64,000 nucleotides of DNA from Tessaracoccus coleopterorum. GTDB taxonomy: Bacteria; Actinomycetota; Actinomycetes; Propionibacteriales; Propionibacteriaceae. The notes beneath the pieces are model-generated. The model did no database searches, had not been told where the DNA came from, and saw nothing but the letters and a program-made list of their open reading frames with translations. The stretch's first letter is position 1, and every line of letters begins with the position of its first letter. The position numbers and the translations under genes are program-made. The stretch lies in contig NZ_JAANIJ010000001.1 in NCBI RefSeq assembly GCF_011174705.1, forward strand, positions 620,001-684,000, in the 5' to 3' direction. This document shows, piece after piece, positions 29,855 through 38,698 of the stretch.

Positions 29855-30958
29855 TCATGCGACGTCCTCTGCCGGGCGACCCACGTGTTGCACTGGCCCA
29901 GGGTCGCCGCGTACAGCCCCCGCATGCCCCAGTTGGTGAGCGACTCCCGGTTGCCATGCACGTTGTCGATCAGCATCGTCTGGAGCCTTCCCCGCCAGGA
30001 GTCGAGATCGGCGGCGCCGAACCCGAACGAACGGTTGTGGTAGGTCAGCATCGCCGACCAGCAGGTCGCCTGCAACTCGGAGCGACGCTCCAGTTCATTG
30101 CCCGCGGCAGCGCGAGCTTCGCCTCCGTGATCCCGGCGAGCTTCTGGAGGTGGTGTCCGTACTCGTGGTTGACCATCTCGTTGACGGACAGGTCCCAGGA
30201 GGCGGCCATCTCCATGTGCTCCTGCCCGAAGTACACCGTCCCGTCGCCGGCCGAACAGTAGAACGCGGGGCCGTCAGGTAGCCGCACTCGCTCTTGGAGC
30301 CCGCTCCCGGATAGAACATCACAGCGGGCTCGACGACCGACCAGCCGAGCCGCTCGTACAGGGCACCCACGCCAGGTGCACGCACGACCACTGGGCCCGC
30401 ACTGCGGCCTTCCACTCCTCCTCGGTCGTCACGACCGCCGGCTCGGGGCAGCCGGTCAGTGTCACCGACGGCAGGTCGTCGAGGGCCGTCACCTGCAGGG
30501 GGTAGAGCACCGATGTCGGGTCGGGCACCGGCAGTTGCTTCCACGCGACCTCGGGCAGCGACCAGGAGCGACCGCCGGGCTCGGGGCTGACGGTGACGAC
30601 GGGTGTGACCACGGGCGTCGGCGAGGCGCTCGGCGTGGGACGGGGACTACCCGGGGTGGGCCGGGGCGTCGGGCTCCTGACCGCGCCGTTGACCCGCGGC
30701 TGGGCGACGGACGTGCGGTCCCGACTCCCCACCGAGGAAGACGGCAACCGTGGCGAACGCGACGATGACGAGCACTGCCATGGCCGCGATCCCGATCCGC
30801 ATCCAGATTCCGGGGCCCGGATCCGGTGGGGCAGCGTGCCAGGCGTGCCTCCGGAACTCGTCGGAGTCCGCCGGGCTCCACGGATCATCCGAGGCCTGCG
30901 GTGGCGGCGCCGACGGCGGCGGAGGGGTCCCTGATGTCCCCAGTTCTGCATCGCCCAC
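29855..30958 (-). CDS. Membrane-anchored neutral zinc metallopeptidase (YpfJ/PF04228 type), copy 1
   Basis: Same architecture as the next gene: proline-rich N-terminus (VGDAELGTSGTPPPPSAPPP), one helix (RIGIAAMAVLVIVAFATVAV), a Pro/Thr-rich linker, then a catalytic domain with NEMVNHEYGHHLQKLAG and a conserved SELQATCWSAML. It ends CNTWVA-AEDVA if a base is restored near 29880. GTG start with AGGAGGTG upstream. At least four frameshifts. The two paralogues are about 10 bp apart, a tandem duplication that has diverged strongly outside the active site. Confidence 0.75.
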
Positions 30959-30986
30959 CTCCTGCTAAGGCTCAGAGCCTAGACGC

Positions 30987-31356
30987 TCAGAAGATCAGGA
31001 CCGCCACGAGAACGGCAAGGACCGCGATCAGCACGACGCCGACGATCCCGACCGCGATGGCGACGGGCGCCAGATCGCGCGAGGCAGTGACGTTGCCGGC
31101 AGGCGGGCCGCCTGGGTCACGATCGCCGGGATGTTGGCCGCTGCGGCAGGGAGCTTCTCGATGACAGGCACCAGGTCGCCGAGCGTGCGGGCGCCGTAGA
31201 CGGTGTCCATGGCGGCCGCGTACTCGTCATGGCTGATCCGCCCGTCACCGAAGGCGTCATTGAGTCGGGCCGTCAGCGAATCGCGTTCGGCATCATCGAC
31301 CGGGTCACCGGATCGTTGCAGGTACTTCGAGCTCGGGGCAGCGCCATGGGCCCCAT
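30987..31356 (-). CDS. DUF1707 small membrane protein
   Basis: About 123 residues after repair. The N-terminal DUF1707-like helical module reads DDAERDSLTARLNDAFGDGR, ISHDEYAAAMDTVYGARTLG, DLVPVIEKLP. It is followed by a linker and a C-terminal membrane helix (VAIAVGIVGVVLIAVLAVLV). Frameshifts lie near 31335 and 31098. The ATG could be 31356 or 31347. Role unknown; such proteins are common in actinobacteria. Placed 13 bp after map. Confidence 0.65.
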
Positions 31357-31369
31357 CATAGGGGCGCGC

Positions 31370-32187
31370 TCAATCGGCGAGCGGGGCGAACATGTCGCCG
31401 AGGCGTTCGGCCCGCCGTCGGGCTCGGTGAGCACCCAGGTTCCCCGGGGTGATCGCGACGGTGTTCTCCCAGTGGGCGCCGCGGGAACCGTCGCGGCTGA
31501 CGACGGTCCATTCGTCGTCGAGTTCGAGGGTGTCGTGCGTGCCGAGCGTCAGCATCGGCTCGATAGCGAGCGCCATCCCGACGCGCAGCCGGGGCGTGGG
31601 CCTCGTGCGGTGCCAGTTGGGCACGTCCGGAGCCATGTGCATCTCTGTGCCGATGCCGTGTCCTGTGTACTCACGCAGGGTGCCGTAGCGGCGTGGGAGG
31701 CGCTTCACGTAGCCCTCGATCGCCTTGGACACGTCGCCTACCCGGTTGCCCTCATGGGCGGCGGCCGCGCCGGCCCAGAAGGCCTCCCGGGTCGCGTCGA
31801 TCAGTTCAAGGTCGTCACGGCCGGGATCTCCCACGATGACGGTGCGGGCGGCGTCGCCGTGCCAGCCTGAGAGGATCGCACCGAAGTCGATGGAGACGAC
31901 GTCACCGTCGGCGAGCACGCGGGGCCCGGGATGCCGTGGACGAGTTCGTCGTTGACGGAGATGCATGCGACGGCCGGGAACGGGGCGCCGTACTCGGCGC
32001 CGTATCCGAGGAACGAGGAGGTGGCGCCGTTGCGGGAGAGGACCTCGCGGCCCACGGCGTCGATTTCTCGGGTGGTGACGCCGACCGCGGCGGCTGCGCA
32101 CATGGCGTGCAGGCCCTCCGCAACCACCAACCCGGCCCGCCTCATGAGCTTCAGCTCATCGATGGACTTGATTTCGACGAGGGCCAC
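31370..32187 (-). CDS. map: Methionine aminopeptidase, type I
   Basis: Removes the initiator Met from nascent proteins. About 272 residues. The dinuclear metal ligands are readable: Asp in VSIDFGAI, Asp in GWHGDAART, His in YTGHGIG, Glu in MALAIEPML and Glu in HWENTV. One base is missing near 31922 (PGPRVLADGD). It lies downstream of secY-adk as in the standard spc operon. Confidence 0.93.
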
Positions 32188-32193
32188 TTCGGC

Positions 32194-32769
32194 TCAGGCC
32201 TTGACGCGGGCGTCGACCATCGAGAACATCCGCTGGCGGACCTCCTCGACGGTGCCGGTGCCGTCGACATCGACCAGCAGGCCCTTGTTCTCGTAGTGGA
32301 ACAGGAGCGGCGCCGTCTGGCCGGCGTAGACCTCCATCCGGCGACGGATGGTGTCCTCGTTGTCGTCGGCACGCCCCTCGATCTCGGCGCGGGCCAGGAG
32401 CCGCTGCACGAGCGCCTCAGGCTCGACCATGAGCGACACGACGGCGTCGATCTGCTCGGAGCGCTCCGCAAGGTGCCGGTCGAGGAAGTGCACCTGGTGC
32501 ATGGTGCGAGGGAATCCGTCCAGCAGGAAGCCGGGCTCGCAGTCCGGCTCCGTCAGGCGGGACGCGACGATCTCCTCGGTGACGTCGTCGGGGACGTACT
32601 CCCCGGCGTCGATGATCGCCTTCACCTTCACGCCGAGCGGCGTCTGGTTCTTGATGTTGTACCGGAAGATGTCGCCGGTGGAGATGGCGGGCACACCGTA
32701 ACGCTCGGCCAGTGCCGTCGCCTGGGTGCCTTTGCCCGCACCCGGTGCTCCCATGATCAGAAGCTTCAC
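32194..32769 (-). CDS. adk: Adenylate kinase, short form
   Basis: 191 residues, intact. P-loop [14 protein letters not shown] and nucleotide-binding [10 protein letters not shown]. The LID region ([20 protein letters not shown]) lacks the roughly 30-residue insertion and zinc cysteines of the long form, as in many actinobacteria. It uses a GTG start 1 bp after the secY stop. Confidence 0.95.
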   Translation of the reverse strand: MKLLIMGAPGAGKGTQATALAERYGVPAISTGDIFRYNIKNQTPLGVKVKAIIDAGEYVPDDVTEEIVASRLTEPDCEPGFLLDGFPRTMHQVHFLDRHLAERSEQIDAVVSLMVEPEALVQRLLARAEIEGRADDNEDTIRRRMEVYAGQTAPLLFHYENKGLLVDVDGTGTVEEVRQRMFSMVDARVKA

Positions 32770-32770
32770 T

Positions 32771-34078
32771 TCAGGAAACCCTCGTAATTCCGCTGCTGGA
32801 GTTGGCTCTCGATCTTCTTGACCGTGTCAAGGCCGACGCCGACGATGATCAGGATCGAGGTGCCGCCGAAGGGAAGTTCTGCTGCGCGCCGACGGCCATG
32901 AACGCAATGGTCGGGATCAGTGCGATCACGGCCAGGTACAGCGAACCCGGCGCGGTGAGCCGCGACAGGACGTATGCCAGGTACTTCTCGGTGGGCTTGC
33001 CCGCACGGATACCCGGGATGAAGCCTCCGTACTTCTTCATGTTGTCCGACACCTCTTCAGGGTTGAAGGTGATGGAAACGTAGAAGTAGCAGAAGGCGAT
33101 GATGAGGACGAACTGGATGAGGCTGTAGGTCCAGGAGTAGACACCGTTGCCTGTGAAGTTGGCGCTGATCCACTGCGACGCGGCACTCTCGGGGCGGAAC
33201 GTCGCCCACAGCACCGGCAGGTACATGATCGAGGAGGCGAAGATGACAGGGATGACGCCGGACTGGTTGACCTTCAGCGGGATGTAGGTGGTGGAGCCGC
33301 CGACGAGGCGGCGACCGACCATGCGCTTGGCGTACTGCACCGGGATCCGACGCTGTCCCTGCTCGACCCAGATGACGCCGAGCATCACGAGCAGGCCGAT
33401 CGCGATGACGACGAAGAAGAGCACCCAGCCGGTCACGCCTTCGTGACCCTGCTTGATGGACCAGACGCCTGCGGGGAAGCTGGCGACGATCTGGGTGAAG
33501 ATCATGATGGACATGCCGTTTCCGACGCCGCGTTCGGTGATGAGCTCACCCATCCACATGATGAGGCCGGTGCCCGCGGTCATGATGAGGACCATGACGA
33601 CGAGCGGGAAGATCTCATCGGAGTACAGCAGGCCGGTGCAGCCGGGAAGCAGCTGCCCGGTGCGCGCGAGCGTCACGAACGCGGAAGCGTTGAGGACGGC
33701 GAGCACCAGCGTCAGGTACCGGGTGTACTCGGTGATCTTCGCCTGCCCTGAGGCACCCTCCTTCTTCAGCGCCTCGAGCCGCGGGATCACCACGGTCAGC
33801 AGTTGAAGAATGATGGAGCTGGTGATGTAGGGCATGATGCCGAGCGCGAAGATCGTCAGCTGCAGCAGCGCCCCGCCCGAGAACAGGTTGATGATGTTGT
33901 AGATGCCCGCATTCGTGCCGGTGGTGGCCGCCGCCAGACACTCGTCGATGCGTCCCATGTTGACGTTCGGCGTGGGGATGGTCGACCCCAGGCGGAACAC
34001 CGCGATGATGCCCAGTGTGAACAGGAGCTTCTTGCGAAGGTCCGGTGTCTTCAACGCGTTTGCGAGAGCGGAGAGCAT
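32771..34078 (-). CDS. secY: Preprotein translocase subunit SecY
   Basis: Channel-forming subunit with ten membrane helices, about 436 residues. [20 protein letters not shown] start, [50 protein letters not shown] and [17 protein letters not shown]. One base is missing near 32870; the repaired C-terminus is [13 protein letters not shown]. It is separated from rplO by 176 bp containing a terminator-like hairpin, so it may have its own promoter. Confidence 0.95.
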
Positions 34079-34207
34079 CCAGATCTACTTTCAACTAAAG
34101 ACAGTGGCTTGGCGCGCCCGGAGGCACGGCAACCATGGCAGCCTACCAAGCGGTGCCCCACCACCAAAACTCCAGGCCATCAGATGAGCGGTCGGGCGAA
34201 AAGCAAA

Positions 34208-34235
34208 GGGTGGCCCCGGCGAACCGGGACCACCC
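34208..34235 (-). terminator. Hairpin between rplO and secY
   Basis: Arms GGGTGGCCCCGG and CCGGGACCACCC pair with one mismatch around a 4-nt CGAA loop, 20 bp after the rplO stop. Likely partial termination within the spc operon. Confidence 0.65.
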
Positions 34236-34254
34236 TCAGGGCGTTCTATGGACG

Positions 34255-34695
34255 TCAGAGCTCGTTGGCGGAGCCGCCAGCGGCCTCCAACTTCGCCTTG
34301 GCCGAGCCGGAGAACGCGTTGGCGCTCACCTTCAGGGCCACCTGGACGTCGCCGTTGCCGAGAACCTTGACGAGCGAGCCCTCACGGACCGCGCCGGCCG
34401 ACACGAGGTCGGCGACGGTCACGTCGCCTCCCTGCGGGAACAGCTCGGCGAGACGGCCTACGTTGACGACCTGGAACTCGACCCGGAACGGGTTCTTGAA
34501 GCCCTTGAGCTTCGGCAGGCGCATGTGCAGCGGCATCTGGCCGCCCTCGAAGTTCTCAGGAACGTTCTTGCGCGCGCCGGTGCCCTTGGTGCCGCGGCCA
34601 GCGGTCTTACCCTTCGAGCCCTCACCACGGCCGACACGAGTCTTCTCGGTCTTGGCTCCGGGTGCGGGACGCAGGTGATGAAGCTTGAGCGACAT
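34255..34695 (-). CDS. rplO: 50S ribosomal protein L15
   Basis: 146 residues, intact: [60 protein letters not shown]. The ATG at 34695 has GAGGTGA upstream; a GTG six bases earlier overlaps the rpmD stop and is the alternative start. Confidence 0.95.
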   Translation of the reverse strand: MSLKLHHLRPAPGAKTEKTRVGRGEGSKGKTAGRGTKGTGARKNVPENFEGGQMPLHMRLPKLKGFKNPFRVEFQVVNVGRLAELFPQGGDVTVADLVSAGAVREGSLVKVLGNGDVQVALKVSANAFSGSAKAKLEAAGGSANEL

Positions 34696-34697
34696 GG

Positions 34698-34880
34698 TCA
34701 CTTCACCTCTTCCACGGTAACGAGGTGGGCGACAGTGCGGATCATGCCGAGCACCTCGGGGCGATCCTCACGCGTCACGGAATCACCGATCCGCTTGAGG
34801 CCCAGGGTGCGAAGCGTGTCGCGCTGGTACTGCTTTCCGCCCACCGCAGACTTTGCCTGGGTGATCTTGAGCTCTGCCAT
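34698..34880 (-). CDS. rpmD: 50S ribosomal protein L30
   Basis: 60 residues, intact: [55 protein letters not shown]. Start overlaps the rpsE stop (TAATG). Confidence 0.95.
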   Translation of the reverse strand: MAELKITQAKSAVGGKQYQRDTLRTLGLKRIGDSVTREDRPEVLGMIRTVAHLVTVEEVK

Positions 34881-35477
34881 TACTTGGCCGCCCCTTCCTT
34901 GGCGGCGCGCAGCATCGCGGCCGGAGCCACGTCCTCGACGGGGAGCCCGCGGCGCGAAGCGACGGCCTCCGGCGTCTCGAGCTGCTTGAGCGCCTCGACG
35001 GTCGCGTGGACCACGTTGATCGCGTTGGACGAGCCAAGCGACTTGGACAGCACATCGTGGATGCCTGCGCACTCGAGCACCGCGCGGGCCGAACCACCGG
35101 CAATCACACCGGTACCGGGGAAGCCGGACGCAGCAGCACAACGCCGCCGGCCTTCTCACCCTGGACGGGTGCGGGATGCTGCGCTGGATCATCGGAACGC
35201 GGAAGAAGTGCTTCTTGGCCTCTTCAACGCCCTTGGCGATGGCGGCCGGCACCTCCTTCGCCTTGCCGTAGCCGACGCCGACCATGCCCTCGCCGTCACC
35301 GACGACGACCAGTGCGGTGAAGCTGAAGCGCCGACCACCCTGGACGACCTTGGCGACGCGGTTGATGGTAACCACGCGCTCGAGGTACTTGTTCTCTTCC
35401 TTCTGTGCCTGGCCACGACGATCGTCACGGCCACGACGCTCACCCGCGCCGGATCGGCGCTGCTGGGTTTCACTCAT
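34880..35477 (-). CDS. rpsE: 30S ribosomal protein S5
   Basis: About 199 residues. A charged N-terminal tail precedes the S5 core [40 protein letters not shown] and [20 protein letters not shown]. Near 35120-35170 two shifts disrupt the sequence between [12 protein letters not shown] and [17 protein letters not shown]; no true gene damage is implied. Confidence 0.94.
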
Positions 35478-35504
35478 CGTAAAAACCTTTCTTATCGTCT
35501 GTGG

Positions 35505-35888
35505 TTAGAAGCCGAGCCCAGCCTCACGGGCGGCGTCGGCAAGAGCCGCGAGCCGTCCGTGGTACTGGTTGCCCGCACGGTCGAAAACGACGTTCTCGAT
35601 GCCGGCTGCCTTGGCGCGTTCGGCGATGAGGGAGCCGACCTTGCGGGCCTTCTCCGACTTGTCGCCTTCGGCCGCACGCAGGTCTGCCTCCATGGTGGAG
35701 GCCGAGGCCAGCGTCCTGCCCTGGACGTCGTCGATCACCTGAACGAACAGGTGGCGGGACGAGCGGGTGACCACGAGGCGGGGGCGTTCGGCCGAGCCGT
35801 TGATCTTCTTGCGGACACGCAGCTGACGGCGTGCGCGCGAAGCGCTCTTGGGAGCAAGCGACTTGTTCTGCTTGATCGAGATGGCCAT
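35505..35888 (-). CDS. rplR: 50S ribosomal protein L18
   Basis: 127 residues, intact; 5S rRNA-binding. [40 protein letters not shown], and the C-terminal [23 protein letters not shown] overlaps the rplF stop (TAATG). Confidence 0.96.
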   Translation of the reverse strand: MAISIKQNKSLAPKSASRARRQLRVRKKINGSAERPRLVVTRSSRHLFVQVIDDVQGRTLASASTMEADLRAAEGDKSEKARKVGSLIAERAKAAGIENVVFDRAGNQYHGRLAALADAAREAGLGF

Positions 35889-36429
35889 TACTTACCAGCC
35901 TTTCCGGCCTTGCGGCGGATGTGCTCGCCCGCGTAGCGGACGCCCTTGCCCTTGTACGGCTCGGGCTTGCGGAGCTTGCGGATGTTTGCCGCGACCTCGC
36001 CGACGAGCTGCTTGTCGATGCCCTTGATCGTGAGACGGGTGGGGTTTCGACAATGAACTCGATGCCCTCGGGCGCGTCGATGATCACCGGGTGGGAGAAG
36101 CCGAGCGCGAACTCGAGCTGCTTCGGACCCTTGGAGATCACGCGGTAACCGACGCCGACGATCTCGAGCTTCTTCTCGTAGCCCTCGGTGACGCCGATCA
36201 TCATGTTGTTGACCAATGTGCGGGTCAGGCCGTGCAGCGAGCGCGATTCGCGCTCGTCGTTCGGACGCGAGACCTGCAGCTGACCGTCATCGCCCTTGTC
36301 GATGGTGATGGGTTCCGCGATGTTGAGCGTCAGGGTGCCCTTCGGGCCCTTCACGTCGATCTGTCGGCCGTCGAGCTTGACGTCCACACCGGACGGAACG
36401 GCGATGGGGAGCCTGCCAATTCGTGACAT
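35888..36429 (-). CDS. rplF: 50S ribosomal protein L6
   Basis: About 180 residues: [53 protein letters not shown], and the C-terminal [20 protein letters not shown]. One C is missing from a run near 36045 ([11 protein letters not shown]). Confidence 0.95.
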
Positions 36430-36456
36430 ATTGTTTTTCTCCTTACCTTCGCCGGG

Positions 36457-36861
36457 TCACCAGACGTAGGCGAGAACTTCGCCGCCCACGGACTTGGACT
36501 TGGCGTCGCGGTCGGTCAGAAGACCCTGCGACGTCGAGATGATCGCGATGCCGAGACCTCCGAGCACCTTGGGGAGCTCGGTCGACTTCGCGTAAACGCG
36601 AAGGCCCGGCTTGCTGATACGACGGAGTCCGACGATCGAGCGCTCGCGCGACTCGCCGTACTTGAGGGTGACGGTGAGGATCTTGCCCACCTGACCCTCG
36701 ACCTCGGACAGTTCGTAACCAGCGATGTAACCGTTCTTCTTGAGGATCTCGGCGATGCCCACCTTGATCTTCGACGACGGCATGGACGTGGAATCCAGGA
36801 ACGCCTGGTTGGCGTTGCGCACACGCGTGAGCATGTCTGCGATCGGATCAGTCATCGTCAT
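36457..36861 (-). CDS. rpsH: 30S ribosomal protein S8
   Basis: 134 residues, intact: [74 protein letters not shown]. An ATG two codons into the frame (36855) is an alternative start. Confidence 0.96.
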   Translation of the reverse strand: MTMTDPIADMLTRVRNANQAFLDSTSMPSSKIKVGIAEILKKNGYIAGYELSEVEGQVGKILTVTLKYGESRERSIVGLRRISKPGLRVYAKSTELPKVLGGLGIAIISTSQGLLTDRDAKSKSVGGEVLAYVW

Positions 36862-36936
36862 GACTAGTTGCCTCTTATCTACACCGGTTTCCGGATACCC
36901 GGACCTGGTGTCGGTTGTGTGGAATGTGGAGTCAGG

Positions 36937-37122
36937 TCACCAGGACGACTTGGTCACGCCGGGGAGTTCCCCCGCGTGGGCCATGTCGCGAAGGCAGATG
37001 CGGCACAGGCCGAACTTGCGGTAGACCGAGTGGGGTCGTCCGCACTTCTGGCAACGGGTGTACGCGCGCACGCCGAACTTGGGCTTGCGGGACTGCTTGA
37101 CCTTGAGTGCTGTCTTAGCCAT
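36937..37122 (-). CDS. rpsN: 30S ribosomal protein S14, zinc-binding type (type Z)
   Basis: 61 residues, intact: [40 protein letters not shown]. The four cysteines form a zinc ribbon, so this is the short C-plus form, as expected in the spc operon of Gram-positive bacteria. Confidence 0.96.
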   Translation of the reverse strand: MAKTALKVKQSRKPKFGVRAYTRCQKCGRPHSVYRKFGLCRICLRDMAHAGELPGVTKSSW

Positions 37123-37133
37123 TGCGTATCAGC

Positions 37134-37760
37134 TCACTTCTTCTTCTTGGCGTAGAAGGCGGGGCCGCGCTTGGCCGTCGGCTTCTTCGGGTCGTCGACA
37201 GCCTTGAACGGGAAGCCCAGGTGCTTGAGCAGCGCCCGACCCTCTTCGTCGGTGTTGGCCGACGTCACGAAGGTGATGTCCATGCCACGCACGCGGTCGA
37301 TCTTGTCCTGATCGATCTCGAGGAACATGACCTGCTCGTTGAGACCGAAGGTGTAGTTGCCGTTGCCGTCGAACTGGCGACCGTTGAGGCCACGGAAGTC
37401 ACGGATTCGGGGAAGCGCGAGCGTCAGGAGACGGTCGGCGAACTCCCACATGCGGTCGCCACGCAGCGTGACGTGGCAGCCGATGGGCATGCCTTCACGG
37501 AGCTTGAACTGGGCGATCGACTTGCGGGCCTTCGTCACGGACGGCTTCTGGCCGGTGATCGCGGTGAGGTCCTTGATGGCGCCATCGATGATCTTCGAGT
37601 CGCGCGCGGCCTCGCCGACACCCATATTGACCACGATCTTCACGAGACCGGGGATCTGCATGACGTTGTCGAAGTTGAACTCCTGCTGCAGGGCAGGAAC
37701 GATCGTCTCGCGGTACTTGGCCTTGAGACGGGGCATGGTGCTGGTCACGGTCTCGGACAT
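37134..37760 (-). CDS. rplE: 50S ribosomal protein L5
   Basis: 208 residues, intact; binds 5S rRNA and P-site t[83 protein letters not shown]. Overlaps rplX (TGATG). The lysine-rich end is [10 protein letters not shown]. Confidence 0.96.
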   Translation of the reverse strand: MSETVTSTMPRLKAKYRETIVPALQQEFNFDNVMQIPGLVKIVVNMGVGEAARDSKIIDGAIKDLTAITGQKPSVTKARKSIAQFKLREGMPIGCHVTLRGDRMWEFADRLLTLALPRIRDFRGLNGRQFDGNGNYTFGLNEQVMFLEIDQDKIDRVRGMDITFVTSANTDEEGRALLKHLGFPFKAVDDPKKPTAKRGPAFYAKKKK

Positions 37761-38131
37761 CAGATCTCCTCACCGGTCTTGCGGGCGATGCGCACGGAGC
37801 GCTGACCCTTGTAGGTGGAACCGTCTGCGCGACGCTTCTCCACCTCGACGCGCTTGAACCCGATGCGGGTCGGAACGTCCTTGCCGTCGACCTGGACCAG
37901 GAGCTGCACGTTGGAGACGTGCACCGGGGCCTCGACGTTGATGATGCCACCCTCGACGCGGCGGCCGTTGGCCGTCTGCGACTCGCGGCGGTGCTTCTTG
38001 ACCAGGTTCACGCCCTGGACCGTGACGCGCTGACCCTCGATGTCAACGGCGATGACCTCACCCTTGGCACCCTTGTCGTTGCCCGAGATGACAAGGACGC
38101 GGTCGCCCTTCTTGATGTTCAGGCCTGCCAT
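37760..38131 (-). CDS. rplX: 50S ribosomal protein L24
   Basis: 123 residues, intact: the KOW motif is [20 protein letters not shown], followed by [20 protein letters not shown] and [15 protein letters not shown]. Starts 1 bp after rplN. Confidence 0.96.
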   Translation of the reverse strand: MAGLNIKKGDRVLVISGNDKGAKGEVIAVDIEGQRVTVQGVNLVKKHRRESQTANGRRVEGGIINVEAPVHVSNVQLLVQVDGKDVPTRIGFKRVEVEKRRADGSTYKGQRSVRIARKTGEEI

Positions 38132-38132
38132 G

Positions 38133-38501
38133 TCAGATCACCTCCGGCGCGAGCGAGACGATGCGCATGAACTTCTTCTCGCGAAGCTCACGAGCGACGG
38201 GGCCGAAGATGCGGGTGCCGCGGGGCTCCCCGTCGTTCTTCAGGATCACGGCCGCGTTCTCATCGAACTTGATGTAGGAACCGTCGGCGCGGCGACGCTC
38301 CTTCTTCGAGCGGACGAGGACGGCCTTGACGATGTCGCCCTTCTTGACGTTGCCGCCGGGGATCGCATCCTTGACGGTGGCGACAAAAGTGTCACCGAGG
38401 TAGGCATAGCGGCGCTTCGAGCCACCGAGAACACGGATGCAGAGGACTTCCTTCGCACCAGTGTTGTCGGCGACCTTCAGCCGCGACTCCTGCTGGATCA
38501 T
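38133..38501 (-). CDS. rplN: 50S ribosomal protein L14
   Basis: 122 residues, intact: [80 protein letters not shown]. It is the first gene of the separated spc operon, with its own promoter and a leader with a hairpin; rpsQ, its usual upstream neighbour, is 14 kb away. Confidence 0.97.
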   Translation of the reverse strand: MIQQESRLKVADNTGAKEVLCIRVLGGSKRRYAYLGDTFVATVKDAIPGGNVKKGDIVKAVLVRSKKERRRADGSYIKFDENAAVILKNDGEPRGTRIFGPVARELREKKFMRIVSLAPEVI

Positions 38502-38553
38502 TACTTCTCCTTGCTCCACCGGTTCCGTTAGGCCTTGTGAAACTCGAAACGAA

Positions 38554-38575
38554 CCACCTGGATTTTGCCAGGTGG
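38554..38575 (-). promoter_or_regulatory. Hairpin in the rplN 5' leader
   Basis: Perfect 8-bp inverted repeat CCACCTGG/CCAGGTGG with a 6-nt loop, about 55 nt before the rplN ATG. A candidate site for autogenous control (the S8 target in E. coli lies elsewhere, in rplE) or simple mRNA stabilisation. Confidence 0.45.
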
Positions 38576-38660
38576 CAGCCCCCAGCTCGAGGGAGAGAGG
38601 GCCGTGGTCGCTGTCTGGGAGAGGTCCCCCGGAGGGGCACAGACCCAAGACAACTTGCAC

Positions 38661-38688
38661 AGTCTATCGCAGTGTGCCTGAGCGTGAA
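38661..38688 (-). promoter_or_regulatory. Probable promoter of the spc operon (rplN)
   Basis: -35 TTCACG (38688-38683), 16-bp spacer, -10 TAGACT (38666-38661) on the minus strand. This would give a leader of about 155 nt. It lies 11 bp before the end of the MacB-like permease gene. Confidence 0.5.
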
Positions 38689-38698
38689 AATCGGCGCA

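Noticed and set aside
16733..37760. Ribosomal and housekeeping genes as true pseudogenes
   Set aside because: Each break is a single missing base, nearly always in a G/C run, and the flanking protein is fully conserved, so sequencing error is the better explanation.
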